DNA of 11,470 bases. It comes from Baffinella frigidus. Its lineage: Eukaryota > Cryptophyceae > Cryptomonadales > Baffinellaceae. The DNA lies in contig MU646402.1 in NCBI GenBank assembly GCA_026770585.1, positions 677,670-689,139 of the forward strand. The letters run 5' to 3'. The notes under the pieces are model-generated. The model was not told where the DNA came from. It was given only the letters and a program-made list of their open reading frames with translations, and did no database searches. Positions 5,965 through 11,150 of the stretch are shown here, piece after piece. How positions within the stretch are numbered: position 1 is the stretch's first letter; each line of letters opens with the position of its first letter. Position numbers and translations under genes: made by a program.

Positions 5965-6103
5965 CACTGCCAGGCCGGAGATTTTGTAAAAGACAATTCA
6001 CCCACAAAATCTGTCAACTTGAAAGCGATATGCCCGTAATGGGTACTTTGAAAATCGATTTTTGCCTTGAGTTGACTAGTACAAAAACTCCGCCGTGGCA
6101 GTG
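5965..6103 (+). mobile_element. MITE family A, copy 2 (139 bp)
   Basis: CACTGCCAGGCCGGAG to CGCCGTGGCAGTG. The interior shares ACAATTCACCCACAAAATCT, GTCAACTT, AATGGGTACTT and GAGTTGACTA with copy 1 at 452-591. The flanks show no clear target duplication. A minus-strand open frame over this copy is not considered a gene. Confidence 0.8.
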
Positions 6104-6136
6104 CCCTTGGCAGCATGTGATTATCGTGTGCCTCTT

Positions 6137-6176
6137 AAGTTGACATGCTGGGTGTACGGTACACACCCGTCAACTT
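6137..6176 (+). repeat. 40-bp inverted motif S, copy 3
   Basis: AAGTTGACATGCTGGG to GTCAACTT, exactly 40 bases, followed by TGGAGGTGAAAAGCG. The interior is itself nearly palindromic (GGGTGTAC and GTACACACCC). Confidence 0.85.
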
Positions 6177-6262
6177 TGGAGGTGAAAAGCGCTTTTTACG
6201 ACCCCCTTGACGCTTCAAATTGATGGGGCACTTTGTGAAAAGCGAAACAACCTCCGTCGACC

Positions 6263-6280
6263 CTCAATTTGACCATAAAA
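6263..6280 (+). repeat. TTTGACCAT motif, single unit
   Basis: TCAATTTGACCATAAAAA precedes gene-fragment copy 2. The same word is arrayed ahead of copies 3 and 4, so it is part of the duplicated unit. Confidence 0.6.
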
Positions 6281-6284
6281 AAAC

Positions 6285-6401
6285 AGCGTGGTGGTTATCG
6301 CGGCGTGCGTCACGGCGCAATTACCCGAGTTCAACTCCGAGTTCGCGGACTATTCAAAAGTTTACATGCTGAGTCTGCGGTACAAATCCGTCAACTTTTG
6401 A
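6285..6401 (+). pseudogene. SVVIIA fragment, copy 2
   Basis: A 38-codon open stretch reads SVVVIAACVTAQLPEFNSEF, then ADYSKVYMLSLRYKSVNF, then TGA. The last third is the 40-bp motif S read in frame. Compared with copy 3, the NSEF insert is present and the frame closes at NF. There is no ATG, and a different frame here also stays open. It is a coding-like relic of unknown family. Confidence 0.5.
6358..6397 (+). repeat. 40-bp inverted motif S, copy 4
   Basis: AAGTTTACATGCTGAGTCTG to GTCAACTT, exactly 40 bases. One left-arm base differs from the palindromic consensus. It is embedded in gene-fragment copy 2. Confidence 0.8.
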
Positions 6402-6478
6402 CCCGAAAAGCGTGTGAAACGAACCGCGCCTCGGCAGGTCACTCGGTGATTATCGCGCGCGTGTGAAACGACCGCCTC

Positions 6479-6524
6479 TTGACCATCAATTTGACTATCA
6501 GTTTGACCATCAAAATGACCATAA
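6479..6524 (+). repeat. TTTGACCATCAA array (12-bp units)
   Basis: Four imperfect units: TTGACCATCAA, TTTGACTATCAG, TTTGACCATCAA and AATGACCATAAA. The 12-base period keeps the reading frame open (TINLTISLTIK) into gene-fragment copy 3. Confidence 0.85.
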
Positions 6525-6529
6525 AAAAC

Positions 6530-6676
6530 AGCGTGGTGATCATCGCGGCGTGCGACACGGCGAAGTTCTCGGAGTTCGCGGACTATTCAAAAGTTGACAT
6601 GCTGAGTCCGTGGTACAAATCTGTCAACTTTGGAGGTGAAAAGCATGTGCAACGACCCCCCGCCGCAGCGTGGTGA
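6530..6676 (+). pseudogene. SVVIIA fragment, copy 3 (open to 6676)
   Basis: The frame reads SVVIIAACDTAKFSEFADYS, then KVDMLSPWYKSVNFGGEKHV, then QRPPAAAW and TGA. It can be extended upstream through the TTTGACCAT array to an ATG at 6479-6516, giving up to 65 codons. The upstream part is plainly repeat-derived. The alternating hydrophobic VVIIAAC followed by charged and aromatic residues looks protein-like. No family is recognised, and the similarity to decayed neighbours argues for a fragment rather than a gene. Confidence 0.45.
6591..6630 (+). repeat. 40-bp inverted motif S, copy 5
   Basis: AAGTTGACATGCTGAGTCCG to GTCAACTT, exactly 40 bases, followed by TGGAGGTGAAAAGCA. In frame it encodes KVDMLSPWYKSVNF of gene-fragment copy 3. 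Confidence 0.85.
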
Positions 6677-6681
6677 CAATA

Positions 6682-6728
6682 GACCATCAATTTGACCATC
6701 AATTTGACCATGAATTTGACCATGAAAA
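6682..6728 (+). repeat. TTTGACCATCAA array, second
   Basis: Four units, ACCATCAATTTG repeated, with the last two changed to ACCATGAATTTG and ACCATGAAAATG. It precedes gene-fragment copy 4 exactly as the first array precedes copy 3. Confidence 0.85.
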
Positions 6729-6731
6729 TGC

Positions 6732-6851
6732 AGCGTGGTGATCATCGCGGCGTGCGACACGGCCAAGTTCTCGGAGTTCAACTCCGAGTTCGACCGCCTT
6801 GCCTTCTCATCCCTCCAAGGAGCCCTCCCGGTCGGCATTCCTAAACCCTAA
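6732..6851 (+). pseudogene. SVVIIA / DRLAF fragment, copy 4 (most complete)
   Basis: It reads SVVIIAACDTAKFSEF, NSEFDRLAFSSLQGALPVG, then IPKP and TAA. The 5' half matches copies 1-3 and the 3' half (DRLAF to ALPV) matches copies 5-8, so it links the two sets. The stop is supplied by the first CCCTAAA heptad. Synonymous and conservative differences among copies suggest that the ancestor was a real exon. There is no recognised domain. Confidence 0.55.
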
Positions 6852-6900
6852 ACCCTGAAACCTGAACCCCACACCATCGACCCTAAACCCTACACCCTCC
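6840..6900 (-). repeat. CCCTAAA-type tract between fragments 4 and 5
   Basis: About nine degenerate heptads (CCTAAAC, CCTGAAA, CCACACC, CCTACAC) directly follow the ALPVG coding-like sequence. Confidence 0.85.
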
Positions 6901-6907
6901 ACGCTAC

Positions 6908-6985
6908 AACTCTGAGTTAGATCGCCTTGCCTTGCCTCTCTCTAAAGGAGCGCTTCCGGTTGAAACCCTGCACCCTAAACCCTGA
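6908..6985 (+). pseudogene. DRLAF fragment, copy 5
   Basis: It reads NSELDRLALPLSKGALPVE, then TLHPKP and TGA. The last seven codons come from heptad sequence. Relative to copy 4 it has F to L and Q to K changes but an intact frame. Confidence 0.5.
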
Positions 6986-7030
6986 ACTCCACACCGTACA
7001 CCCTACAACATGCACCATTCGCCCTGAACT
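6963..7030 (-). repeat. CCCTAAA-type tract between fragments 5 and 6
   Basis: Degenerate units CCCTGCA, CCCTAAA, CCCTGAA, CTCCACA, CCCTACA and CGCCCTG lead into GAACTCTGAACTCTGAGTTC. There the heptad pattern merges into the start of the next fragment. Confidence 0.8.
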
Positions 7031-7033
7031 CTG

Positions 7034-7096
7034 AACTCTGAGTTCGACCGCCTTGCCTTCGCCTCTCTCCAAGGAGCACTCCCGGCAAACCCCTAA
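7034..7096 (+). pseudogene. DRLAF fragment, copy 6
   Basis: It reads NSEFDRLAFASLQGALPANP then TAA, with an intact frame. The stop again lies in the first CCCTAAA unit. Confidence 0.5.
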
Positions 7097-7368
7097 ACCC
7101 TCAACCCTAACCCCTGAACCCGAACTCCTGAACCCGAACTCCTGAACCCGAACTCCTGAACCCGAACCCCTGAACCCTAACTCCTGAACCCGAACTCCTG
7201 AACCCTAACTCCTGAACCCGAACTCCTGAACCCGAACTCCTGAACCCGAACTCCTGAACCCTAACTCCTGAACCCGAACTCCTGAACCCGAACTCCTGAA
7301 CCCCAACTCCTGAACCCCAACCCCTAACCCGTGAACCCTGAACTCTGAACTCTAAACTCTGAGCTCTG
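7088..7368 (-). repeat. 14-bp satellite (CTCCTGA + ACCCGAA)
   Basis: Roughly 18 units of a dimer of two heptads, AACTCCTGAACCCG, with occasional ACCCTA or ACCCCA in the second half. It starts and ends in ordinary CCCTAAA/CCCTGAA heptads. This is a second-order repeat grown from the 7-base unit. It creates a long minus-strand open frame (GFRSSGSGVRV) that is not a gene. Confidence 0.93.
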
Positions 7369-7588
7369 TTCTCGGAGTTCAACTGTGAGTTTAATCTCCA
7401 TAGAAGTATTAATTAATTGCTTTTGGGCAACGAAAATTACTTCACGATTTGCACATAAAAGTAATAGTAAAGCATTTGTGTAGTAAATTTTGTTGCGCCA
7501 AAAGCGATTAATTAATACGTTTGTGGAGATGAAGTTCGACCGCCTCTTCTTCGCATCTCTCCAAGGGGCACTCCCGGTTAAACCCTAA
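7369..7588 (+). pseudogene. FSEF / DRLAF fragment, copy 7, split by a MITE
   Basis: FSEFNCE is encoded at 7369-7389. The continuation FDRLFFASLQGALPVKP and TAA is at 7535-7588. Removing the 141-bp element at 7392-7532 and one AGTT copy restores the same order as copies 4 and 8. The element also places an ATG (7529-7531) in frame with the 3' part, giving a 19-codon open frame starting MKFDRL. Confidence 0.6.
7392..7532. mobile_element. MITE family B, copy e (141 bp, complete)
   Basis: Ends TAATCTCC and GGAGATGA pair as terminal inverted repeats. They continue through TATTAATTAATTGCTTTTGG / CCAAAAGCGATTAATTAATA and the inner GCAACGAAAATTAC / GTAAATTTTGTTG. AGTT is repeated on both sides (7388-7391 and 7533-7536), a likely 4-bp target duplication (a 3-bp GTT reading is also possible). 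It interrupts a gene fragment, so it inserted after that fragment was duplicated. Confidence 0.88.
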
Positions 7589-7599
7589 GCCCTAAGGAA
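7577..7599 (-). repeat. Short CCCTAAA patch after fragment 7
   Basis: GTTAAACCCTAAGCCCTAAG marks the same fragment-to-heptad junction as in the other copies. It is followed by GGAATTCCCGAAAGCC, which recurs at 7819-7834. Confidence 0.75.
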
Positions 7600-7649
7600 T
7601 TCCCGAAAGCCCGCCGAATTCCCTAAAACCCGTCGACCCCCCCCCTAGC

Positions 7650-7737
7650 CATACACCCTGAACCGTACATCCTAACTCCTGAACAATGAACCCTGGACAC
7701 GGAACCCTGAACCCTACCCCCTGAACCCTGAACCCTG
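7650..7737 (-). repeat. Heptamer tract between fragments 7 and 8
   Basis: Degenerate CCCTGAA, CCGTACA and CCTAACT units follow AGCCATACACCCTGAACC. The same lead-in (AGCCATGCACCCTGAACC) appears at 7851-7868, showing that a unit of about 220 bp was duplicated. Confidence 0.8.
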
Positions 7738-7812
7738 TTCTCGGAGTTCAAATCCAAGTTCGACCCCTAGCCTTCGCCTCTCGCCAAAGAGCCCTCCCGG
7801 TGAAACCCTAAA
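7738..7812 (+). pseudogene. FSEF / DRLAF fragment, copy 8 (frameshifted)
   Basis: FSEFKSKFDP ends at an early TAG. One base is lost relative to copy 6 (CGACCGCCTTGCC there, CGACCCCTAGCC here). The downstream part then reads ALPVKP and TAA in its own frame. Confidence 0.55.
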
Positions 7813-7850
7813 TCCTCAGGAATTCCCGAAAGCCCCCAGACCCCTTCCCC

Positions 7851-7970
7851 AGCCATGCACCCTGAACCCTAACTCCTGAACCCTAACTCCTGAACCCAAA
7901 CCCCTGAACCCTGAACCCTTCACCCTGAACCCTACACCCTAAACCCTAAACCCTAGACCCTAACGATAAA
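7851..7970 (-). repeat. CCCTGAA / CCCTAAA tract
   Basis: About 16 heptads that become canonical at the right end (CCCTAAACCCTAAACCCTAG). Confidence 0.9.
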
Positions 7971-7980
7971 GCCTGCACCG

Positions 7981-8012
7981 CAGGTTTGGGTAGCAGCCAT
8001 CTATTTGCTCTA
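7981..8012 (+). repeat. 32-bp direct repeat, left copy
   Basis: CAGGTTTGGGTAGCAGCCAT then CTATTTGCTCTA. It matches 8239-8270 at 28 of 32 positions. The pair brackets the longest canonical telomere-like tract. Confidence 0.85.
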
Positions 8013-8065
8013 AACCCTACACCCTGACTTATACGTCCTTCACCTTATACCCTAAACCCTAAACC

Positions 8066-8118
<53 letters not shown>

Positions 8119-8238
8119 ACTCTAAACCCTAAACCCTAAACCTAAACCCTAAACCCTAAACCCTAAACCCCAAACCCTAAACCATAAACCCTAAACCCTA
8201 AACCCTAAACCGTAAACCCTAAATCCCAAACCATAAAT
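8007..8238 (-). repeat. CCCTCAA and canonical CCCTAAA tract
   Basis: About nine CCCTCAA units (8061-8118) sit inside runs of CCCTAAA, which dominate 8119-8238 with rare errors (CCATAAA, CCGTAAA, CCCCAAA). This is the part of the window closest to true plant-type telomere sequence. Confidence 0.95.
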
Positions 8239-8270
8239 CAGGTCCGGGTAGCAGCCATCTACTTACTCTA
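8239..8270 (+). repeat. 32-bp direct repeat, right copy
   Basis: CAGGTCCGGGTAGCAGCCAT then CTACTTACTCTA. It follows the heptad tract directly, mirroring the copy at 7981. Confidence 0.85.
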
Positions 8271-8306
8271 CGTTCCGTCATTCTTCAAGTGCGGGACACA
8301 CCGCCC

Positions 8307-8414
8307 AAACCCTACACCCTACACCCTACACCCTACACCCTACACCCTACACCCTACACCCTACACCCTACACCCCACACCCTACACCCTACACCCTACA
8401 CCCAACACCTCACA
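8307..8414 (-). repeat. CCCTACA heptamer tract
   Basis: About 15 highly uniform CCCTACA units with a few CCCCACA and CCCAACA units at the right end. It is more homogeneous than neighbouring tracts, so it expanded recently. Confidence 0.95.
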
Positions 8415-8524
8415 CCCTCCTTCCACGGGACCCGCGCCCCCCACTTGTTTCGAATTGCTCGATTTGCACTGTTAAGCACTCCAGAGAAGGTTCCAAAGCT
8501 GCAATAGACGCTGCTCGCTCGATG
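8415..8524. other. No gene seen
   Basis: Unique-looking sequence with no convincing open frame. The plus-strand frame that crosses it begins in the CCCTACA repeat and is an artefact of it. Confidence 0.6.
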
Positions 8525-8668
8525 CAGCCACGCCAGATTGTTCGAGATAATTCGGCTCTTTCCGAGCGTCTCATTTGACGCCGAACTATCTCAAAAGTAT
8601 ACTCTTTCCCTTATTCCTTGCTGGGAAATTGACTTTTGGCAACCCCTTCCCAGAATCTGGCGTGGCTG
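8525..8668. mobile_element. MITE family D (144 bp, CAGCCACGCC ends)
   Basis: The 15-base ends CAGCCACGCCAGATT and AATCTGGCGTGGCTG are perfect complements. A second inverted pair, GAGATAATTCGGC and GCCGAACTATCTC, lies inside. The CAG start recalls hAT-like ends, but no 8-bp target duplication is visible. It is the only copy in the window. Confidence 0.75.
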
Positions 8669-8886
8669 GCCCTGCTCGTGTCTGACCTAGTCTCGTGAGC
8701 TACTAGTCTTCATCTCAGATCTGGCTTGGCGCTGGAGTCGTTTCGTACTGGGAGGCGATACGGGAGAGCAGAAAGATGCTCTAGAGAGTCACCTACCCAG
8801 AGTCATATATCACCGAGTATACAACGTATACGAAGATAAGATACCGGGATGTGTACCGGGAATCGTTTGGATGGACGCCCCGCGGA
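8669..8886. other. No gene seen
   Basis: No repeat or convincing coding frame was recognised. TATAC occurs twice near 8815-8830 without a clear structure. Confidence 0.6.
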
Positions 8887-8938
8887 TTGACTTTTGATAC
8901 GTGACTCTGCTTGAGCAGGGTCACGAATCAAAAGTCAA
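8887..8938. repeat. 52-base hairpin built on TTGACTTTTGAT
   Basis: TTGACTTTTGATACGTGAC pairs with GTCACGAATCAAAAGTCAA with a single A/A mismatch. The 14-base loop can itself form CTGC-TTGA-GCAG. The word AAGTTGACTTTTGATGAAAG also occurs at 3236 and 3331. Confidence 0.9.
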
Positions 8939-9035
8939 CTTGCTATCAGGTGACGCGACGTTCCTCTTGCTTCTCGAGAAGCGAGTTAGGCCGCGGCCGG
9001 TCTCCGGCAAGTACCTGGTTTTGCGTTCCGGGGTT

Positions 9036-9119
9036 AATATACTAGTTGTCAGCACCAATATACTAGTAGTCAGCACTAATATACTACTAGTCAGGACTAA
9101 TATACTTCTTGTCAGCACT
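9036..9119 (+). repeat. Four 21-bp tandem units
   Basis: The units begin at 9036, 9057, 9078 and 9099: AATATACTAGTTGTCAGCAC, AATATACTAGTAGTCAGCAC, AATATACTACTAGTCAGGAC and AATATACTTCTTGTCAGCAC, each plus one base. The period is a multiple of three, so a heptapeptide (NILVVST) repeats in frame on plus, and an equally open frame lies on minus. The open frame around it (8901-9284) starts at GTG and has no recognised domain, so no gene is called. Confidence 0.93.
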
Positions 9120-9280
9120 GATACAAGAGCGCGGCCCACCGAGACAAAAGTCGAGAGTGGGACGTCTCAAAGCAAAAGTGGAACCTCTGTTAACTTAAGA
9201 AGTAACAGTGGAAAATCGAGTGTTTGCAGGAGGACCCCCGAGACCTCTCGAACCACTGTCTCTCGAATCCCTCGAGGACT
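9120..9280. other. No supported gene
   Basis: The plus frame continues open here with a serine, threonine and lysine-rich stretch (SGTSQSKSGTSVNLRSNSGK), but nothing identifies it as coding. Confidence 0.5.
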
Positions 9281-9284
9281 TTAA

Positions 9285-9443
9285 TCGAGAAACGACCCGA
9301 AATTAGGGTAGTTTAGCCTACGGGTTCCCTACCGTAGGAAGAGGGGCTCCTATGACCTGTTCCTAGGAGACCTACCTCCTACGGTAGGCCTGGTCATAGG
9401 AGATCCGTAGGCTAAACTACCCTAATTTCGGGTCGTTTCCCTT
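9285..9443. mobile_element. Foldback family C relative (divergent)
   Basis: The outer arms match over about 35 bases (GAAACGACCCGAAATTAGGG, TAGTTTAGCCTACGG and complement). Inside are CTCCTATGACC / GGTCATAGGAG and the family words CCTACCGTAGG and TCCTAGGA. TTAA abuts the left end (9281-9284), but the right flank is TGAC, so a TTAA duplication is not preserved. The overall length is close to the 160 bp of the other two copies. Confidence 0.75.
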
Positions 9444-9465
9444 TGACCTTGCCGGGACGCCCTCG

Positions 9466-9518
9466 AGGCTTTGGTTCAGTAGGGAAGAGGCTTTGGTTCA
9501 GTAGGGTTCAGTAGGGAA
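9466..9518 (+). repeat. GGCTTTGGTTCAGTAGGG tandem repeat
   Basis: Two copies of AGGCTTTGGTTCAGTAGGG are followed by a partial third (TTCAGTAGGGAA). Confidence 0.85.
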
Positions 9519-9568
9519 CGCCCGCACAGAGCTACTCCGTGTCGCGACCTCTGCTCCCTCTTCTACTA

Positions 9569-9640
9569 AGCAGCCACCGGGGGCTTCACGGATACAGTCC
9601 ATCTAAACGATTTGTACTAGAATCTTATCCATCACCCTGG
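9569..9640 (-). repeat. 72-bp dispersed repeat, right copy
   Basis: Reverse complement of 153-224 with about five mismatches. A short direct echo of its flank (CTGCTAAGTGGGATGGTGG at 9691-9709, compare 221-237) follows downstream, so the repeat family may extend further in degraded form. Confidence 0.85.
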
Positions 9641-9902
9641 AACCTAACCGGAATTTCGCCTTGGATTCAAGGTGAAAAGGTCCTCGGTCGCTGCTAAGTG
9701 GGATGGTGGTGTATTTTTTGAGAACGGTTCAGCCTTGCGTCACCCCTGCGCCGCCCACATCTGAGTTTTCCTCAACTCACGCGGGTTTCTCGCCACTTTA
9801 CTAGTCGAAATTTCATTTTAGTACCATCCACCTGTAAAATTGATTCTCACCCGGGGAAAACGGTAAAAGTTGATTACCGCTGTGGTCAAATCGGGGAAGA
9901 CA
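9641..9902. other. No gene seen
   Basis: No convincing coding frame. A diverged lead-in to the 99-bp array (TTCATTTTAGTACCATCC) is visible at 9811-9828. Confidence 0.6.
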
Positions 9903-10388
9903 CACTCATTTAGTACCACGAAACGAAACGTTGCGTGGTGATATTCCCACGAATGACCTGGCGTGGTTGCGCAGGTACGCCTGGGCAGTCTGCATGAGTG
10001 ACACTCATTTAGTACCACGAAACGAAACGTCGCGTTCTGAAGCTTCTTCTTCTTCTTCTTCTTTATTACCCTCACATGGTGTGCGCCATGGGGACCTCGA
10101 GAGAGGCCCCCCAGCCTTTTGAAAAGTGATCAACTTAATACTACTCTAATACCGCGATGTGGCTGGCGGGCACGCATGGGCAGTCTGCATGAGTGACACT
10201 CATTTAGTACCACGAAACGAAACGTCGCGTTCTGAAGCTTCCACTAATGACCTGGCGTGGTGGCACAGGCACGCATGAGCAGTCTGCATGAGTGTCACTC
10301 ATTTAGTACCACGAAACGAAACGTTGCGTTCTGATATTCCCATTGATGACCTGGCGTGGTGGCGCAGGCACGCGTGGGCAGTCTTGAG
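9903..10388 (+). repeat. 99-bp tandem array (units at 9903, 10002, 10197, 10296)
   Basis: Each unit begins CACTCATTTAGTACCACGAA and contains ACGAAACGT, ATGACCTGGCGTGG, then GGGCAGTCTGCATGAGTG. Spacings are 99, 195 and 99. The long spacing is due to about 96 bases inserted after GAAGCTTC in the second unit (10041-10150), beginning with an expanded CTT run. Where units join, a perfect ATGAGTGNCACTCAT palindrome forms. Confidence 0.92.
10041..10068 (+). repeat. CTT microsatellite inside the array
   Basis: GAAGCTTC of the repeat unit continues as TTCTTCTTCTTCTTCTTTAT. The run followed by TTATTACNCTC matches 4563-4584. Confidence 0.85.
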
Positions 10389-10450
10389 CACCTTGATGAC
10401 AGCCAAGATCAGCAGTGTGAGCATCCCGGACCCCCCTCCTTGATATTCAA

Positions 10451-10610
10451 CAGGGCAACGGCCTAAAAATGGGGTAGTTAGGCCTACGGGATTGCCTAGG
10501 ACCTCCTACCGTAGGCCGAGACGTTTTGGTCCTAGGATCCCTCGGCCTACGGTAGGAGGTCCTAGGCAATACTGTAGGCCTAACTACCCCATTTTCAGAC
10601 CGTTAGCCTA
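10451..10610. mobile_element. Foldback MITE family C, copy 2 (160 bp)
   Basis: It has exactly the same length as copy 1 (2881-3040) and the same arms and loop, with CCTAGGATCC in the loop. The outer ends have drifted (CAGGGCAACGG versus TAGGCTAACGG), and the flanking tetranucleotides TCAA and TGAG are not identical. This copy therefore looks older. The plus-strand open frame across it is an artefact of the arms. Confidence 0.85.
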
Positions 10611-10804
10611 TGAGATTGGTCAACCTGCGCGGTCCACACCTTTGCCGCTGTCGAGCCAACTCGGCACATATAAGACAGTCAGGACCGGGATTTCGGTCCT
10701 GGCTTTTCATTTTAAAAGTCCATTTCCTTCAGGATTCAGGTCAAAGTTTTTTAAAATTGTGTCCCGTCCTCGCTCGGTAGCGGCCATCCAGCGGCATACG
10801 AGGG
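10611..10804. other. No gene seen
   Basis: It contains only a small GGACCG/CGGTCC hairpin at 10681-10698 and an A/T-rich patch. Confidence 0.6.
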
Positions 10805-10953
10805 GATCTCACATGAAAACGGTTTCAATTTAAAGCTTCTGGGCAATGAAATTTACTACACAGCATGATCTTTATTAGTAATAGTAGAGCATTCGTGTAG
10901 TAATTTTCATTGATTCCCAAGGTTTTAAATAAAAACCGTTTTCCTATGAGATC
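10805..10953. mobile_element. MITE family B, copy f (149 bp)
   Basis: Ends GATCTCACATGAAAACGGTT and AACCGTTTTCCTATGAGATC pair. The core ATGAAATTTACTACAC / GTGTAGTAATTTTCAT matches the other family B copies, while the outer arms are different from copies a-e. No clear target duplication is seen. It is probably a subfamily. Confidence 0.8.
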
Positions 10954-10989
10954 GTCCCGACACATCCCCGTGTTGTGGGGCGAGTCTCT

Positions 10990-11068
10990 CTCGAGTGGAA
11001 CCTGGTGGTGCACCCCACAGGTTCCACTCGAGTGGAACCTGGTGCTTCGCCCACAGGTTCATGCCCGC
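10990..11068 (+). repeat. 15-bp hairpin and overlapping direct repeat
   Basis: CTCGAGTGGAACCTG (10990-11004) pairs perfectly with 11018-11032. The right arm contains the start of a second copy of the unit (CTCGAGTGGAACCTGGTG at 11028), which ends in CCCACAGGTTC. The hairpin unit is thus tandemly duplicated. Confidence 0.9.
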
Positions 11069-11077
11069 CAAGATCAC

Positions 11078-11150
11078 CATCCTATCCATCTTGATGTCAG
11101 CATCCTATCCATTTTGAGCATCCTATCCATTTTGAGCATCCTATCCATTA
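11078..11150 (+). repeat. 18-bp minisatellite CATCCTATCCATTTTGAG
   Basis: One 23-base variant, two exact 18-base units and one partial unit. The period is a multiple of three, so the frame reads SILSIL repeatedly. No gene is supported. Confidence 0.92.

Noticed and set aside
5823-6630. CRISPR-like array from the 40-bp repeats
   Set aside because: Spacings are irregular (about 314, 221 and 233 bases), the intervals are themselves repeated, and the context is eukaryotic.
7740-7756. tRNA T-arm-like GAGTTCAAATCC
   Set aside because: It is a degenerate copy of the GGAGTTCAACTCCGAG segment of the FSEF fragment. No acceptor, D or anticodon arms can be folded around it.
8007-8414. True chromosome end
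   Set aside because: The CCCTAAA tract is interrupted by unique DNA on both sides and continues into other repeats, so it is interstitial in this window.
8901-9284. 127-codon open frame from a GTG start
   Set aside because: The start lies inside a hairpin arm, the middle is a 21-bp minisatellite and the minus strand is equally open. No gene-like feature supports it.
10492-10833. 113-codon open frame over a foldback element
   Set aside because: Its N-terminal part is the arm and loop of the 160-bp family C element, and the remainder has no recognisable motif.
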